From Lachnospiraceae bacterium UBA7182 (GTDB lineage: Bacteria; Bacillota; Clostridia; Lachnospirales; Lachnospiraceae): a DNA stretch of 34,269 nucleotides. Of the stretch, positions 25,471 to 32,466 are shown piece after piece. Position numbers and translations under genes: made by a program. The number at the start of each line of letters is the position of its first letter. Position 1 is the first letter of the stretch. The notes beneath the pieces are model-generated. The model saw nothing but the letters and a program-made list of their open reading frames with translations, was not told where the DNA came from and did not search any database. The DNA lies in NCBI GenBank assembly GCA_002491115.1, contig DKVI01000104.1, positions 1-34,269 of the forward strand. The letters are read 5' to 3'.

Positions 25471-26958
25471 ATGCTGTCAGAGAAAATAGCGGCACTGGTT
25501 CAATACGGCATGGATACCGGGCTTACGCCTGCCTGTGAAAAAATCTATACGACCAACCTGCTGCTGGATTTATTTCATGAAGATGATTATGAAGAGCCTG
25601 CAAAGATTCCGTCAGAACCCCTGGAAGATATCTTAAAAGGACTTTTGGACGAGGCGTGCCGCCGGGAACTGATCCCCGACAGCATTGCTTACCGGGATCT
25701 TTTCGACACACGGATGATGAACTGTCTGCTTCCAAGACCTTCCCAGGTACAAAGAGAATTTGAGGAGCGTTATCAAAGATCTCCCCAGGAAGCCACGGAT
25801 TATTTCTATCGCTTCAGCCAGGACAGCGACTACATCCGCCGTTACCGGGTCAGCAAAGATCAGAAATGGAAAACGGCCACCGAATACGGCGAGATTGATA
25901 TCACGATCAATCTGTCCAAACCGGAAAAAGACCCCAAAGCCATTGCCGCCGCACGGAACGCAAAGACAGGCGCTTACCCCAAGTGCCAGCTTTGTATGGA
26001 AAATGAAGGCTACGCAGGAAGAATCGATCATCCGGCGCGGGAAAACCACCGGATTATCCCCATCACGATCTATAACAGCCGCTGGGGTTTTCAGTATTCG
26101 CCCTATGTGTATTATAATGAACACTGCATCGTATTTAACGGCGAACATACACCCATGAAGATCGACCGGGCCGCTTTCACAAAATTGTTTGATTTTGTCA
26201 GGCAGTTCCCTCACTATTTCCTGGGCTCCAACGCGGATCTGCCTATCGTAGGCGGCTCCATCTTAAGTCATGACCATTTCCAGGGCGGCAACTACACCTT
26301 CGCCATGGCAAAAGCGCCCATTGAACAACATGTCACTTTGCCCGGTTACGAAGACGTGGAAGCCGGCATCGTTAAATGGCCGTTATCCGTGCTTCGTATC
26401 CGCCACAAAGACGAAAAACGTCTGATTGATCTGGCTACCCATGTGCTTGCAGTCTGGAGAGACTACACGGATGAGGATGCCTTTATCTACGCATATACGG
26501 ACGGTGAGCCTCACAACACCATCACGCCCATCGCCCGTAAGACAGGTGATAGCTTTGAACTGGATCTGACTTTGCGCAACAATATCACCACCGAAGAACA
26601 CCCCCTGGGTGTATACCATCCCCATGCCAATCTGCACCATATTAAGAAGGAAAATATCGGGCTGATCGAGGTCATGGGACTGGCTGTCCTGCCTGCGCGG
26701 CTGAAAGATGAGATGGCGCTGTTAAAAGAATATATTCTCGCCGGAAAGGACCCTGCTTCTGACGAAACCATTGCCAAACATGCGGCGTGGGTGTCTGAAT
26801 TTTTACCTGCCTATCCTTCCATCACAGAAGAAAACATCGAAGAAATTCTTCAGAATGAAATCGGGAAAGTGTTTGTAAAAGTCCTGGAAGACGCAGGCGT
26901 CTATAAATGCACGAAAGAAGGGCGCGAAGCATTCCTTAAATTTATAGAATCCTTATAA
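25471..26958 (+). CDS. galT: Galactose-1-phosphate uridylyltransferase, Firmicute type
   Basis: 495 residues, the long Firmicute-type (type 2) enzyme rather than the roughly 350-residue E. coli type. It exchanges UMP between UDP-glucose and galactose-1-phosphate. CQLCMENEGYAGRIDHPARENHR, GGSILSHDHFQGG and YHPHANLHHIKKENIGLIEVMG carry the conserved His residues. GAGAGGAG precedes the ATG. No UDP-glucose 4-epimerase is in the window, so the cycle must be completed elsewhere. No clear terminator follows; the next unit starts with its own promoter 17 bp later. Confidence 0.95.
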   Translation: MLSEKIAALVQYGMDTGLTPACEKIYTTNLLLDLFHEDDYEEPAKIPSEPLEDILKGLLDEACRRELIPDSIAYRDLFDTRMMNCLLPRPSQVQREFEERYQRSPQEATDYFYRFSQDSDYIRRYRVSKDQKWKTATEYGEIDITINLSKPEKDPKAIAAARNAKTGAYPKCQLCMENEGYAGRIDHPARENHRIIPITIYNSRWGFQYSPYVYYNEHCIVFNGEHTPMKIDRAAFTKLFDFVRQFPHYFLGSNADLPIVGGSILSHDHFQGGNYTFAMAKAPIEQHVTLPGYEDVEAGIVKWPLSVLRIRHKDEKRLIDLATHVLAVWRDYTDEDAFIYAYTDGEPHNTITPIARKTGDSFELDLTLRNNITTEEHPLGVYHPHANLHHIKKENIGLIEVMGLAVLPARLKDEMALLKEYILAGKDPASDETIAKHAAWVSEFLPAYPSITEENIEEILQNEIGKVFVKVLEDAGVYKCTKEGREAFLKFIESL

Positions 26959-26974
26959 AAATACTGTTTTCCTC

Positions 26975-27003
26975 TTGAAAAATCCTGCCGTTTTTTATAT
27001 GAT
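26975..27003 (+). promoter_or_regulatory. Promoter of the ZTP-riboswitch purine operon
   Basis: TTGAAA (26975-26980) and TATGAT (26998-27003), 17-bp spacer. Transcription would start near 27010, right at the 5' edge of the aptamer. Confidence 0.65.
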
Positions 27004-27010
27004 ATGATTA

Positions 27011-27106
27011 TCTTCTGCGCAACTGGCGGAAAGCAGGCACAGCCTGCGGCAGGATTTTAACCTGCGGGGAACGCAGATACTACCATAGAAAGCCGACCGC
27101 CTGGGC
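27011..27106 (+). promoter_or_regulatory. ZTP (pfl) riboswitch aptamer
   Basis: Recognised from the conserved core: P1 CTGCG (27015-27019) with CGCAG (27072-27076), AACTGGCGG just inside P1, GGGGA before the P1 3' strand, and the terminal CCGCCTGGGC (27097-27106), whose CCGCC can pair with GGCGG as the known pseudoknot. Between lie two short hairpins (GCAGGC-ACA-GCCTGC and GCAGG-ATTTTAA-CCTGC). This RNA class binds ZMP/ZTP, the AICAR nucleotides that build up when 10-formyl-THF is short, and turns on purine and folate genes. The genes downstream use exactly this substrate. Confidence 0.88.
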
Positions 27107-27143
27107 GCATGCAAATCTGTTATGCGCTCAGGCGGTTTCATTA
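27097..27143 (+). terminator. Riboswitch-controlled terminator
   Basis: CCGCCTGGGCGCAT (27097-27110) pairs with ATGCGCTCAGGCGG (27122-27135) in a 14-bp stem followed by TTTCATT. Its 5' arm includes the CCGCCTGGGC needed by the aptamer, so ligand-bound aptamer and terminator are mutually exclusive: an ON switch by antitermination. Confidence 0.8.
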
Positions 27144-27191
27144 TGTATTTGCATGTCACACAAAAACGACTTTCCAGAAAGCGAGGTATTC

Positions 27192-27905
27192 ATGAAACAG
27201 TTATCCATTCAACAGGAACTTTCCTCCAACTCCTACCCCGGACGCGGCATTATCATCGGCCGCTCGGCAGACGGTACGAAAGCAGTCGCCGCTTATTTTA
27301 TTATGGGCAGAAGCCAGAACAGCCGCAACCGCATCTTTGTGGAAGACGGCGACGGCATCCGCACCCAGGCCTTTGACCCATCCAAATTAGAAGACCCAAG
27401 CCTGATTATCTACGCGCCGGTCCGCGTGCTGGGCAATAAGACCATCGTCACCAACGGCGACCAGACAGACACCATTTACGAAAGCATGGACCGTCAGATG
27501 ACGTTTGAACAGTCCCTGCGCACCCGCGAATTTGAGCCGGACGCCCCCAACTATACCCCCCGTATCTCGGGTATCCTGCATCTGGAAGGCGGACATTACA
27601 ACTATGCCTTGTCCATCCTGAAGAGCAGCCACGGCGACCCGTCTTCCTGCCATCGTTATACATTTGCTTATGAAAATCCAAAAGCAGGCGAGGGACATTT
27701 TATCCATACTTATATGCACGACGGCAATCCCCTTCCCAGTTTTGAAGGCGAGCCAAAGCTTGTCTCCATCCCGGACGATATGGACGCATTTACCGATCTG
27801 ATCTGGACAAACTTAAACGAAGAAAATAAAGTATCTCTTTTTGTCCGCTATATCCATATCGCGGACGGAACCTTTAAGACCCGGATCATCAATAAAAACC
27901 AGTAG
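27192..27905 (+). CDS. IMP cyclohydrolase (PurO-like)
   Basis: 237 residues from the ATG at 27192, which has GCGAGG 6 nt upstream; an upstream ATG at 27153 lacks a site. The protein closes FAICAR to IMP, the last step of purine synthesis. YPGRGIIIGRSADG, YFIMGRSQNSRNR, YAPVRVLGN, SNGDQT-like TNGDQTDT and SSCHRYTF mark the PurO-like (IMP_cyclohyd) family, unrelated to the cyclohydrolase half of PurH. It is followed after 12 bp by the stand-alone AICAR formyltransferase, so the two replace the usual fused PurH. Under ZTP riboswitch control. Confidence 0.92.
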   Translation: MKQLSIQQELSSNSYPGRGIIIGRSADGTKAVAAYFIMGRSQNSRNRIFVEDGDGIRTQAFDPSKLEDPSLIIYAPVRVLGNKTIVTNGDQTDTIYESMDRQMTFEQSLRTREFEPDAPNYTPRISGILHLEGGHYNYALSILKSSHGDPSSCHRYTFAYENPKAGEGHFIHTYMHDGNPLPSFEGEPKLVSIPDDMDAFTDLIWTNLNEENKVSLFVRYIHIADGTFKTRIINKNQ

Positions 27906-27917
27906 GAGGATTTCTTT

Positions 27918-29096
27918 ATGAATGAACTTCAGTTAAAATACGGCTGTAATCCCAACCAGAAGCCTTCCCGCATCTATATGGAGAACGGCGCGAACCTTCC
28001 GGTCAAAGTACTCTGCGGCAAACCCGGATATATCAATTTTCTGGATGCTTTTAACGGCTGGCAGCTCGTAAACGAGTTAAAAAAAGCCACAGGACTTCCT
28101 GCGGCCGCTTCTTTTAAACATGTATCCCCGGCAGGCGCCGCCGTGGGGCTTCCTCTCGATGATACCCTGGCAAAAATCTACTGGGTGGACGACCTGGGGG
28201 CATTATCTCCTCTGGCCTGCGCTTACGCAAGGGCAAGAGGCGCAGACCGTATGTCCTCGTTCGGAGATTTTATTTCCCTCTCCGATATCTGTGACGAGGA
28301 CACCGCAAAACTGATCAAACGGGAAGTATCCGACGGCGTGATCGCTCCCGGCTATACAAAAGAAGCGCTGGAACTTTTACAACAGAAGAAAAAAGGAAAT
28401 TATAATGTCATCCAGATCGATCCGGATTATGTACCGGATCCTATAGAGAAAAAGCAGGTCTTTGGCATCACCTTTGAACAGGGAAGAAACGAACTGGCCG
28501 TGGACGATCAACTGTTGTCCCATATCGTAACCGACAACAAAACGATCCCCGCCGACGCCCTGACGGACATGAAGATCGCGCTTATTACTTTAAAATATAC
28601 CCAGTCCAATTCGGTCTGCTTCGTAAAAGGAGGACAGGCCATCGGGATCGGCGCAGGACAGCAGTCCCGTGTACACTGCACCCGCCTGGCCGGAAATAAA
28701 GCCGACAACTGGTTTCTGCGCCAGTCCCCCCAGGTACTGGGACTTAAGTTTCTGGATACCCTTGGCAGAGCGGAACGGGACAACGCCATCGACGTCTATA
28801 TCGGCGAAGAATATATGGATGTACTCGCAGACGGCGCATGGGAAAAAATATTTAAGGAAAAACCGGAGGTATTTACCCGGGAAGCCAAACGCGCATGGCT
28901 CGACCGGATGTCGGACGTGACCCTTGGCTCCGACGCCTTCTTCCCCTTCGCAGATAATATCGAACGCGCCCACAAAAGCGGCGTAAAATATATTGCCCAG
29001 CCGGGAGGTTCCGTGCGGGACGACCTGGTCATCGAATGTTGTAATAAATATCATATGGCTATGGCATTTACCGGCATCCGCCTGTTCCATCACTAA
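27918..29096 (+). CDS. AICAR formyltransferase (stand-alone PurH transformylase)
   Basis: 392 residues, lacking the N-terminal cyclohydrolase domain of fused PurH. It transfers a formyl group from 10-formyl-THF to AICAR. The catalytic Lys67-His68 pair in ASFKHVSPAG, LKYTQSNSVCFVKGGQAIG, GAGQQSRVHCT and DAFFPFADNIERA are conserved. AGGAGG lies 9 nt before the ATG. Second gene of the riboswitch operon; a terminator follows the stop. Its substrate AICAR ribotide is the riboswitch ligand, giving a feed-forward loop. Confidence 0.94.
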   Translation: MNELQLKYGCNPNQKPSRIYMENGANLPVKVLCGKPGYINFLDAFNGWQLVNELKKATGLPAAASFKHVSPAGAAVGLPLDDTLAKIYWVDDLGALSPLACAYARARGADRMSSFGDFISLSDICDEDTAKLIKREVSDGVIAPGYTKEALELLQQKKKGNYNVIQIDPDYVPDPIEKKQVFGITFEQGRNELAVDDQLLSHIVTDNKTIPADALTDMKIALITLKYTQSNSVCFVKGGQAIGIGAGQQSRVHCTRLAGNKADNWFLRQSPQVLGLKFLDTLGRAERDNAIDVYIGEEYMDVLADGAWEKIFKEKPEVFTREAKRAWLDRMSDVTLGSDAFFPFADNIERAHKSGVKYIAQPGGSVRDDLVIECCNKYHMAMAFTGIRLFHH

Positions 29097-29102
29097 CCGC
29101 AC

Positions 29103-29145
29103 AAAAAACGGTCCTGCTTTGACAGAATATGCAGGGCCGTTTTTA
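29103..29145. terminator. Bidirectional terminator between purine operon and rubrerythrin
   Basis: AAAACGGTCCTGC pairs with GCAGGGCCGTTTT (one T-G) around TTTGACAGAATAT, with T runs at both ends (TTTTT on plus; TTTTTTGT on minus). Confidence 0.85.
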
Positions 29146-29151
29146 CCGGAT

Positions 29152-29685
29152 TTAATAGTTTTCCGCTTTCACTTCAAAATATCCCTGAGGATAGGAACAT
29201 ACCGGGCAGAGCGCCGGAGCCGTTTTGCCCACATGGACGTGGCCGCAGTTCATGCAGACCCAGATTGCCTCTCCATCTTTGGAAAATACGATTTTGTCCT
29301 CTATGTTTTTCAAAAGTTTTAAATATCTTTTCTCATGTTCCTCTTCCACTCCTGCCACCAGTTCAAACATGGCGGCCAGTTTGGTAAACCCTTCTTCTTT
29401 TGCTTCTTTTGCAAAGGTCGCGTACATCTCGGTCCATTCAAAATGCTCTCCTGCCGCCGCGTCTTTTAAATTATCTTCTGTTGTTCCGATTCCGTGTAAC
29501 TGCTCAAACCACAGCTTTGCATGGGCTTTCTCATTCTCTGCCGTCTCTTCAAACAAATTGGCGATCTGCTCATATCCGTCTTCTCTTGCTTTGGCCGCGT
29601 AATAGGTATACTTGTTTCTCGCTTCAGACTCTCCCGCAAAAGCAGCGATCAGGTTCTGTTCGGTCTTGCTTCCTTTCAGTTCCAT
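29152..29685 (-). CDS. Rubrerythrin
   Basis: 177 residues. Diiron four-helix domain (AGESEARNKYTYYAAKA; EETAENEKAHAKLW; ELVAGVEEEHEKRY supply the Glu/His ligands) followed by a C-terminal rubredoxin-like iron site (CMNCGHVHVG ... CPVC). Rubrerythrins reduce hydrogen peroxide in anaerobes, taking electrons from NAD(P)H via rubredoxin-type partners. GGAG about 10 nt upstream of the ATG. Single gene, convergent with the purine operon; no clear promoter seen. Confidence 0.96.
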   Translation of the reverse strand: MELKGSKTEQNLIAAFAGESEARNKYTYYAAKAREDGYEQIANLFEETAENEKAHAKLWFEQLHGIGTTEDNLKDAAAGEHFEWTEMYATFAKEAKEEGFTKLAAMFELVAGVEEEHEKRYLKLLKNIEDKIVFSKDGEAIWVCMNCGHVHVGKTAPALCPVCSYPQGYFEVKAENY

Positions 29686-29792
29686 CCTGTTTTAGTCTCC
29701 TTTTTATGATCTTGAAGCGTCCCTGGTTCGGAGCACTCCTTCGTATGCTATTATGCGCGGTTTTCCTGGCATTATCCCTGGTATTTGCTTTA

Positions 29793-30445
29793 TTAATTGC
29801 TTTGTATACTTTTCACCAGACATTGCTTCCCAAAGAAAGCAATGCCATAGCAAAGAACTGCCTGATATCCTTTCAGGAACTGATACACATATTGTTTGAC
29901 ATTTATCTGTTGCATTGCTGCCCTGCAGTCACTCAGCATTTGATTTTCTGATCTGGAATACTTGATTTCTATCATGATAATTCTACGATTTTTCTGTCCC
30001 AAACCACCAGATCCGGTTTTCCCAAACCATATTCGTGATTTGATTCTACTGCATATCCTGCCCCCGTAAAAAGGCCCGTCAGAAAAGCATGATAATAATC
30101 TTCTCTATAATCAAAATAGCTGATCGTATCAAAAAGAATATCTGTGATCAATCTGGTTGCTAAAAGAACCGGACGCTGGTTCATCCATTTTCTGCACAGA
30201 GAATCATTTTTTGACACCTGCAAGCCTTCAAAAAGCTGTCGGCTGTCCATACGAATATCCAGAAAATCTGCAAGCATGCTCATTGTAAGTGTTTTGCCAA
30301 ATCTTCTGGGCCGGGTAAAAAGCAGCACTTTAAAACTGTCCTCCATAATATCTTCTATAAAGCACGTCTTATCGATATAATAGCAGTTCTTCTCCCGAAG
30401 TTCCCGAAAGCTCTCGATTCCAATCGGCGGTATCACACGGGGCAC
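29793..30445 (-). pseudogene. Decayed AAA-ATPase-like/PD-(D/E)XK gene (internal deletion and frameshift)
   Basis: The first 90 residues match the start of this family (PPIGIESFRELREKNCYYID, P-loop RPRRFGKT at 45-52). After WMNQRPV the sequence jumps to the C-terminal region (ILFDTISYFDYREDYYHAF, GKPDLVVWDRK), so about 300 or more residues including Walker B LLIDEYD are missing. Translation then stops at 29972, but the C-terminus continues in another frame (NRRIIMIEIKYS to KQCLVKSIQSN, ending 29793). Adding one A to the A5 tract at 29989-29993 (T on the plus strand) restores the frame. The intact relative is at 234-1946. A single-base indel could be a sequencing error, but the internal loss is independent. 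Confidence 0.82.
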
Positions 30446-30483
30446 AGATTTCCCTCCCTTCCTTGTTCGATCATATCTATCAC

Positions 30484-30612
30484 CTACTTCTTAAAATCCT
30501 GGAAAAATTCAATTCCGACCAGAAGCGGCTTTTCTTCATGCATAAGAGATTGACACTTATTACAAGGATCAACGCCTTCATCCAGATCATCAAATGAAAT
30601 GTCTTTGAGCAT
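30484..30612 (-). CDS. 42-residue hypothetical CxxC protein coupled to the Xre regulator
   Basis: ATG at 30612, stop at 30484. It begins MLKDISFDDLDEGVDPCNKC and ends VGIEFFQDFKK. The ATG lies one base after the stop of the upstream regulator, a spacing typical of translational re-initiation. The centre holds CNKC, which could bind a metal; the first half is acidic. I do not recognise it, and it is too short for a RelE/HigB-type toxin. It may be a small partner of the regulator or the remaining end of a shortened gene. Confidence 0.5.
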   Translation of the reverse strand: MLKDISFDDLDEGVDPCNKCQSLMHEEKPLLVGIEFFQDFKK

Positions 30613-30613
30613 T

Positions 30614-30919
30614 CTATTTTTCAGACAGCTCCAGCGGAACAATTGTAAGCGTTTTTCCCATAGATACCAGCAGTTTTAAAATTGTTGACAACTGGGGATC
30701 TGTTTTTCCGCTTTCCATTCTTGCAATCACAGACTGCTTAACCCCTGTCATATCCTCCAATTCTCTTTGTGATATATGATTTTCCTTTCTGGTCTTTATC
30801 ATCTCGCCAACCAGCTTAACCATTAAATCATTTTCAGCAATTTCTTTCGCCGTATAATGTTTTTTTCTGTATTCACCCCAGCTTTCCCCCATTGGGGAAA
30901 TTTTTATTTCATTATTCAT
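30614..30919 (-). CDS. Xre-family (HigA-like) helix-turn-helix regulator
   Basis: 101 residues. Residues 35-92 form an HTH_3 domain (KTRKENHISQRELEDMTGVK, then VIARMESGKTDPQLSTILKLL). The N-terminal 30 residues (SWGEYRKKHYTAKEIAEND) resemble the leader of HigA/RelB-like antitoxins. AAAGGAG 8 nt before the ATG; a TTGACA-17-TATCAT promoter upstream. Antitoxin identity would need a toxin gene; none of normal size is adjacent, only a coupled 42-residue ORF. Confidence 0.85.
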   Translation of the reverse strand: MNNEIKISPMGESWGEYRKKHYTAKEIAENDLMVKLVGEMIKTRKENHISQRELEDMTGVKQSVIARMESGKTDPQLSTILKLLVSMGKTLTIVPLELSEK

Positions 30920-30944
30920 CCTCTCTGCTCCTTTATCTGCATAT

Positions 30945-30973
30945 ATGATAGCTTATAAGCGTTCATATGTCAA
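30945..30973 (-). promoter_or_regulatory. Promoter of the Xre regulator
   Basis: TTGACA (30968-30973) and TATCAT (30945-30950) on the minus strand, 17-bp spacer, 26 bp before the start codon. Confidence 0.75.
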
Positions 30974-30977
30974 TGCA

Positions 30978-31013
30978 CAAATTACAAAAAAGGCACCCAG
31001 CCGCAGCCTGATA
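30978..31013 (-). terminator. Weak terminator after the HAD gene
   Basis: On the minus strand a GC-rich stretch (AGGCTGCGGCTGGGTGCCT) capable only of short stems is followed by TTTTTTG. The CTGATATCAG palindrome just before it may contribute. Confidence 0.4.
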
Positions 31014-31724
31014 TCAGAGGCCTTTCAGCCATTCATACAGCTCCTGCTCCGTCCTTACTTCTGCATCCGGGCAGATTCCCGACGGACGCGCATGCCCTCT
31101 GCGGTTAAACCATACCGAATACATGCCCGCATTTTTTGCCCCGGCCGCGTCATTTTGAAAAGAATCCCCGACAAAACAGATTTCTTCCGGTAAAACCCCT
31201 ACATGCGCGGCGGCATACCGGAAGATTTCTTTCTGCGGCTTTGATATGCCCAGATCACCAGATACAAAAATATGCTCTTTGGGTATGTACTGTTCCAGGC
31301 CCAGCGCACGTATTTTATCCCACTGGTGACCGGACGGCCCGTTTGTAATAATGCCGGTACTCCATTTAGACGCGCAATAAACCAGCAGCTCCCGCATCGT
31401 GGCAGAGAGATTGATTTTCTCTTGGTAACCTGCATAATAATTCTGGAACTCCAACGCCTTTTCATCTGATATTTGTTCATGGAAGTCAGCAAAAGCATGC
31501 TGTATCCTGTATCGGTACATCTCCTCCATGGACATTTCCCCCGACTGTGACTTTTCAAAAATCTTATCGCTGTATTTCCTGCTCGCTATAAATAATCCGT
31601 CTAACGGAATCCCATCTTTTTCCGGAAACAAATCCAGATATGCTTTTTTAAACGGCTCCGCCAAATCATATAGTGTATCATCTACGTCAAATAATATTGC
31701 TTTTATGGTTGTACTTATCATCAT
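31014..31724 (-). CDS. HAD-family hydrolase (subfamily IA phosphatase)
   Basis: 236 residues. Motif I FDVDDTLYD (Asp13 nucleophile, Asp15), a helical cap domain (about 20-100), motif II TGIITNG, motif III Lys in GISKPQKEIF and motif IV FVGDSFQNDAAGA are intact. Such enzymes hydrolyse small phosphate esters; the pyrophosphatase/phosphoglycolate-like group is closest, substrate unknown. Two ATGs in tandem (31724, 31721) follow AAAAGGG; either may be used. A candidate promoter TTGTCT-16-TATACT lies 48 bp upstream. Confidence 0.9.
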   Translation of the reverse strand: MMISTTIKAILFDVDDTLYDLAEPFKKAYLDLFPEKDGIPLDGLFIASRKYSDKIFEKSQSGEMSMEEMYRYRIQHAFADFHEQISDEKALEFQNYYAGYQEKINLSATMRELLVYCASKWSTGIITNGPSGHQWDKIRALGLEQYIPKEHIFVSGDLGISKPQKEIFRYAAAHVGVLPEEICFVGDSFQNDAAGAKNAGMYSVWFNRRGHARPSGICPDAEVRTEQELYEWLKGL

Positions 31725-31771
31725 TTTTCCCTTTTCTTATTTTTATACATGTTAATTGTTTTATACGATAC

Positions 31772-31799
31772 AGTATAATGAATCCCGGAGAAAAGACAA
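31772..31799 (-). promoter_or_regulatory. Candidate HAD gene promoter
   Basis: TTGTCT (31794-31799) and TATACT (31772-31777) on the minus strand, 16-bp spacer. Confidence 0.4.
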
Positions 31800-31887
31800 G
31801 AAACATTTTTAATACTGCTTTCAAATATTCGGAGAAATCCGGTTTCCGGCATATCCGATATGCTTCCACTCTTGTTTTATACACAGC

Positions 31888-31926
31888 ATTCAAAAAGAGA
31901 TTGTAACCTGTATAAGTTACAATCTC
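31888..31926 (-). terminator. Intrinsic terminator downstream of the ATPase operon
   Basis: GAGATTGTAAC and GTTACAATCTC form a perfect 11-bp stem with an 8-nt loop, followed on the minus strand by TTTTTG. It lies 148 bp after the small partner gene. Confidence 0.8.
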
Positions 31927-32073
31927 TCCTGTATCCAGCCATCCTTTTTCGACGGCTATCAATGATTTCAATTATTCCATTGCTGGCTCTAACAGTTTGG
32001 GCGAAAAAGGAATCTTATTTCTAGTCTGGATAAACGTATACATTGCTTTCACCGGAGGCGAAAATGACATATT

Positions 32074-32457
32074 TTATCGTAACAAGTCCAGCAATGTATA
32101 TTCAGCTTTTTGAACTTTTGACATTTCATGATACTTTTTTATAGCAGCCACAAGAGTCATCGGATCACTGAAGTAGTCCTTCACAAAGTCATAAGACTTT
32201 ACATCTGCCATCTTCAAATCCTCTTTACAGAAACTACTTGGTTTCTTTCCGGATTTCTTAAATTTCTTATACTTATCCTCAAATCCTTTTCTCAAATATT
32301 TTTCTTCAAACTTCTTGCCTTCTCTGCAGCGGATCACTTCTTCCTCAATCATCTCTTCTCTGGAAAAAATCAAAAGCTCATAATCCAGAAGTATATCTAT
32401 AATGGCATTTTCAGCCGAGCCCTCACAGATACATGCCTTATATTTTGCCAATTCCAT
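32074..32457 (-). CDS. Small partner of the AAA ATPase, RloB/TOPRIM-like, possibly internally deleted
   Basis: 127 residues. The start KYKACICEGSAENAIIDILL resembles the CEGxxE strand of RloB/TOPRIM-like proteins that accompany AAA ATPases in anti-phage pairs. The C-terminus (KSGKKPSSFCKEDL, VKSYDFVKDYFSDP, EYTLLDLLR) is well formed. From memory, related Lachnospiraceae proteins are 50-60 residues longer, with a segment between LRKGF and KKFKKSGKKPS carrying an acidic site; here the two parts abut. If so, the catalytic centre is gone although the frame is open. It starts 9 nt after the ATPase stop with GGAGG, a two-gene operon. Family assignment is tentative. Confidence 0.65.
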   Translation of the reverse strand: MELAKYKACICEGSAENAIIDILLDYELLIFSREEMIEEEVIRCREGKKFEEKYLRKGFEDKYKKFKKSGKKPSSFCKEDLKMADVKSYDFVKDYFSDPMTLVAAIKKYHEMSKVQKAEYTLLDLLR

Positions 32458-32466
32458 AAGCGCCTC

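Larger units (their letters stand above)
31725..32073. other. 349-bp stretch without a convincing gene
   Basis: Holds the HAD promoter and the terminator of the ATPase operon. A minus-strand open frame (31687-31971) overlaps the HAD gene and reads through the terminator hairpin, so it is not credited. A 23-codon minus frame near 31987-32058 (MYTFIQTRNKIPFS...) has GGTGAAAG before its ATG and looks like a gene remnant. Confidence 0.5.

Noticed and set aside
31687..31971. 94-codon minus-strand frame
   Set aside because: Overlaps the HAD gene and reads through a perfect terminator hairpin; no ribosome site or recognisable motif.
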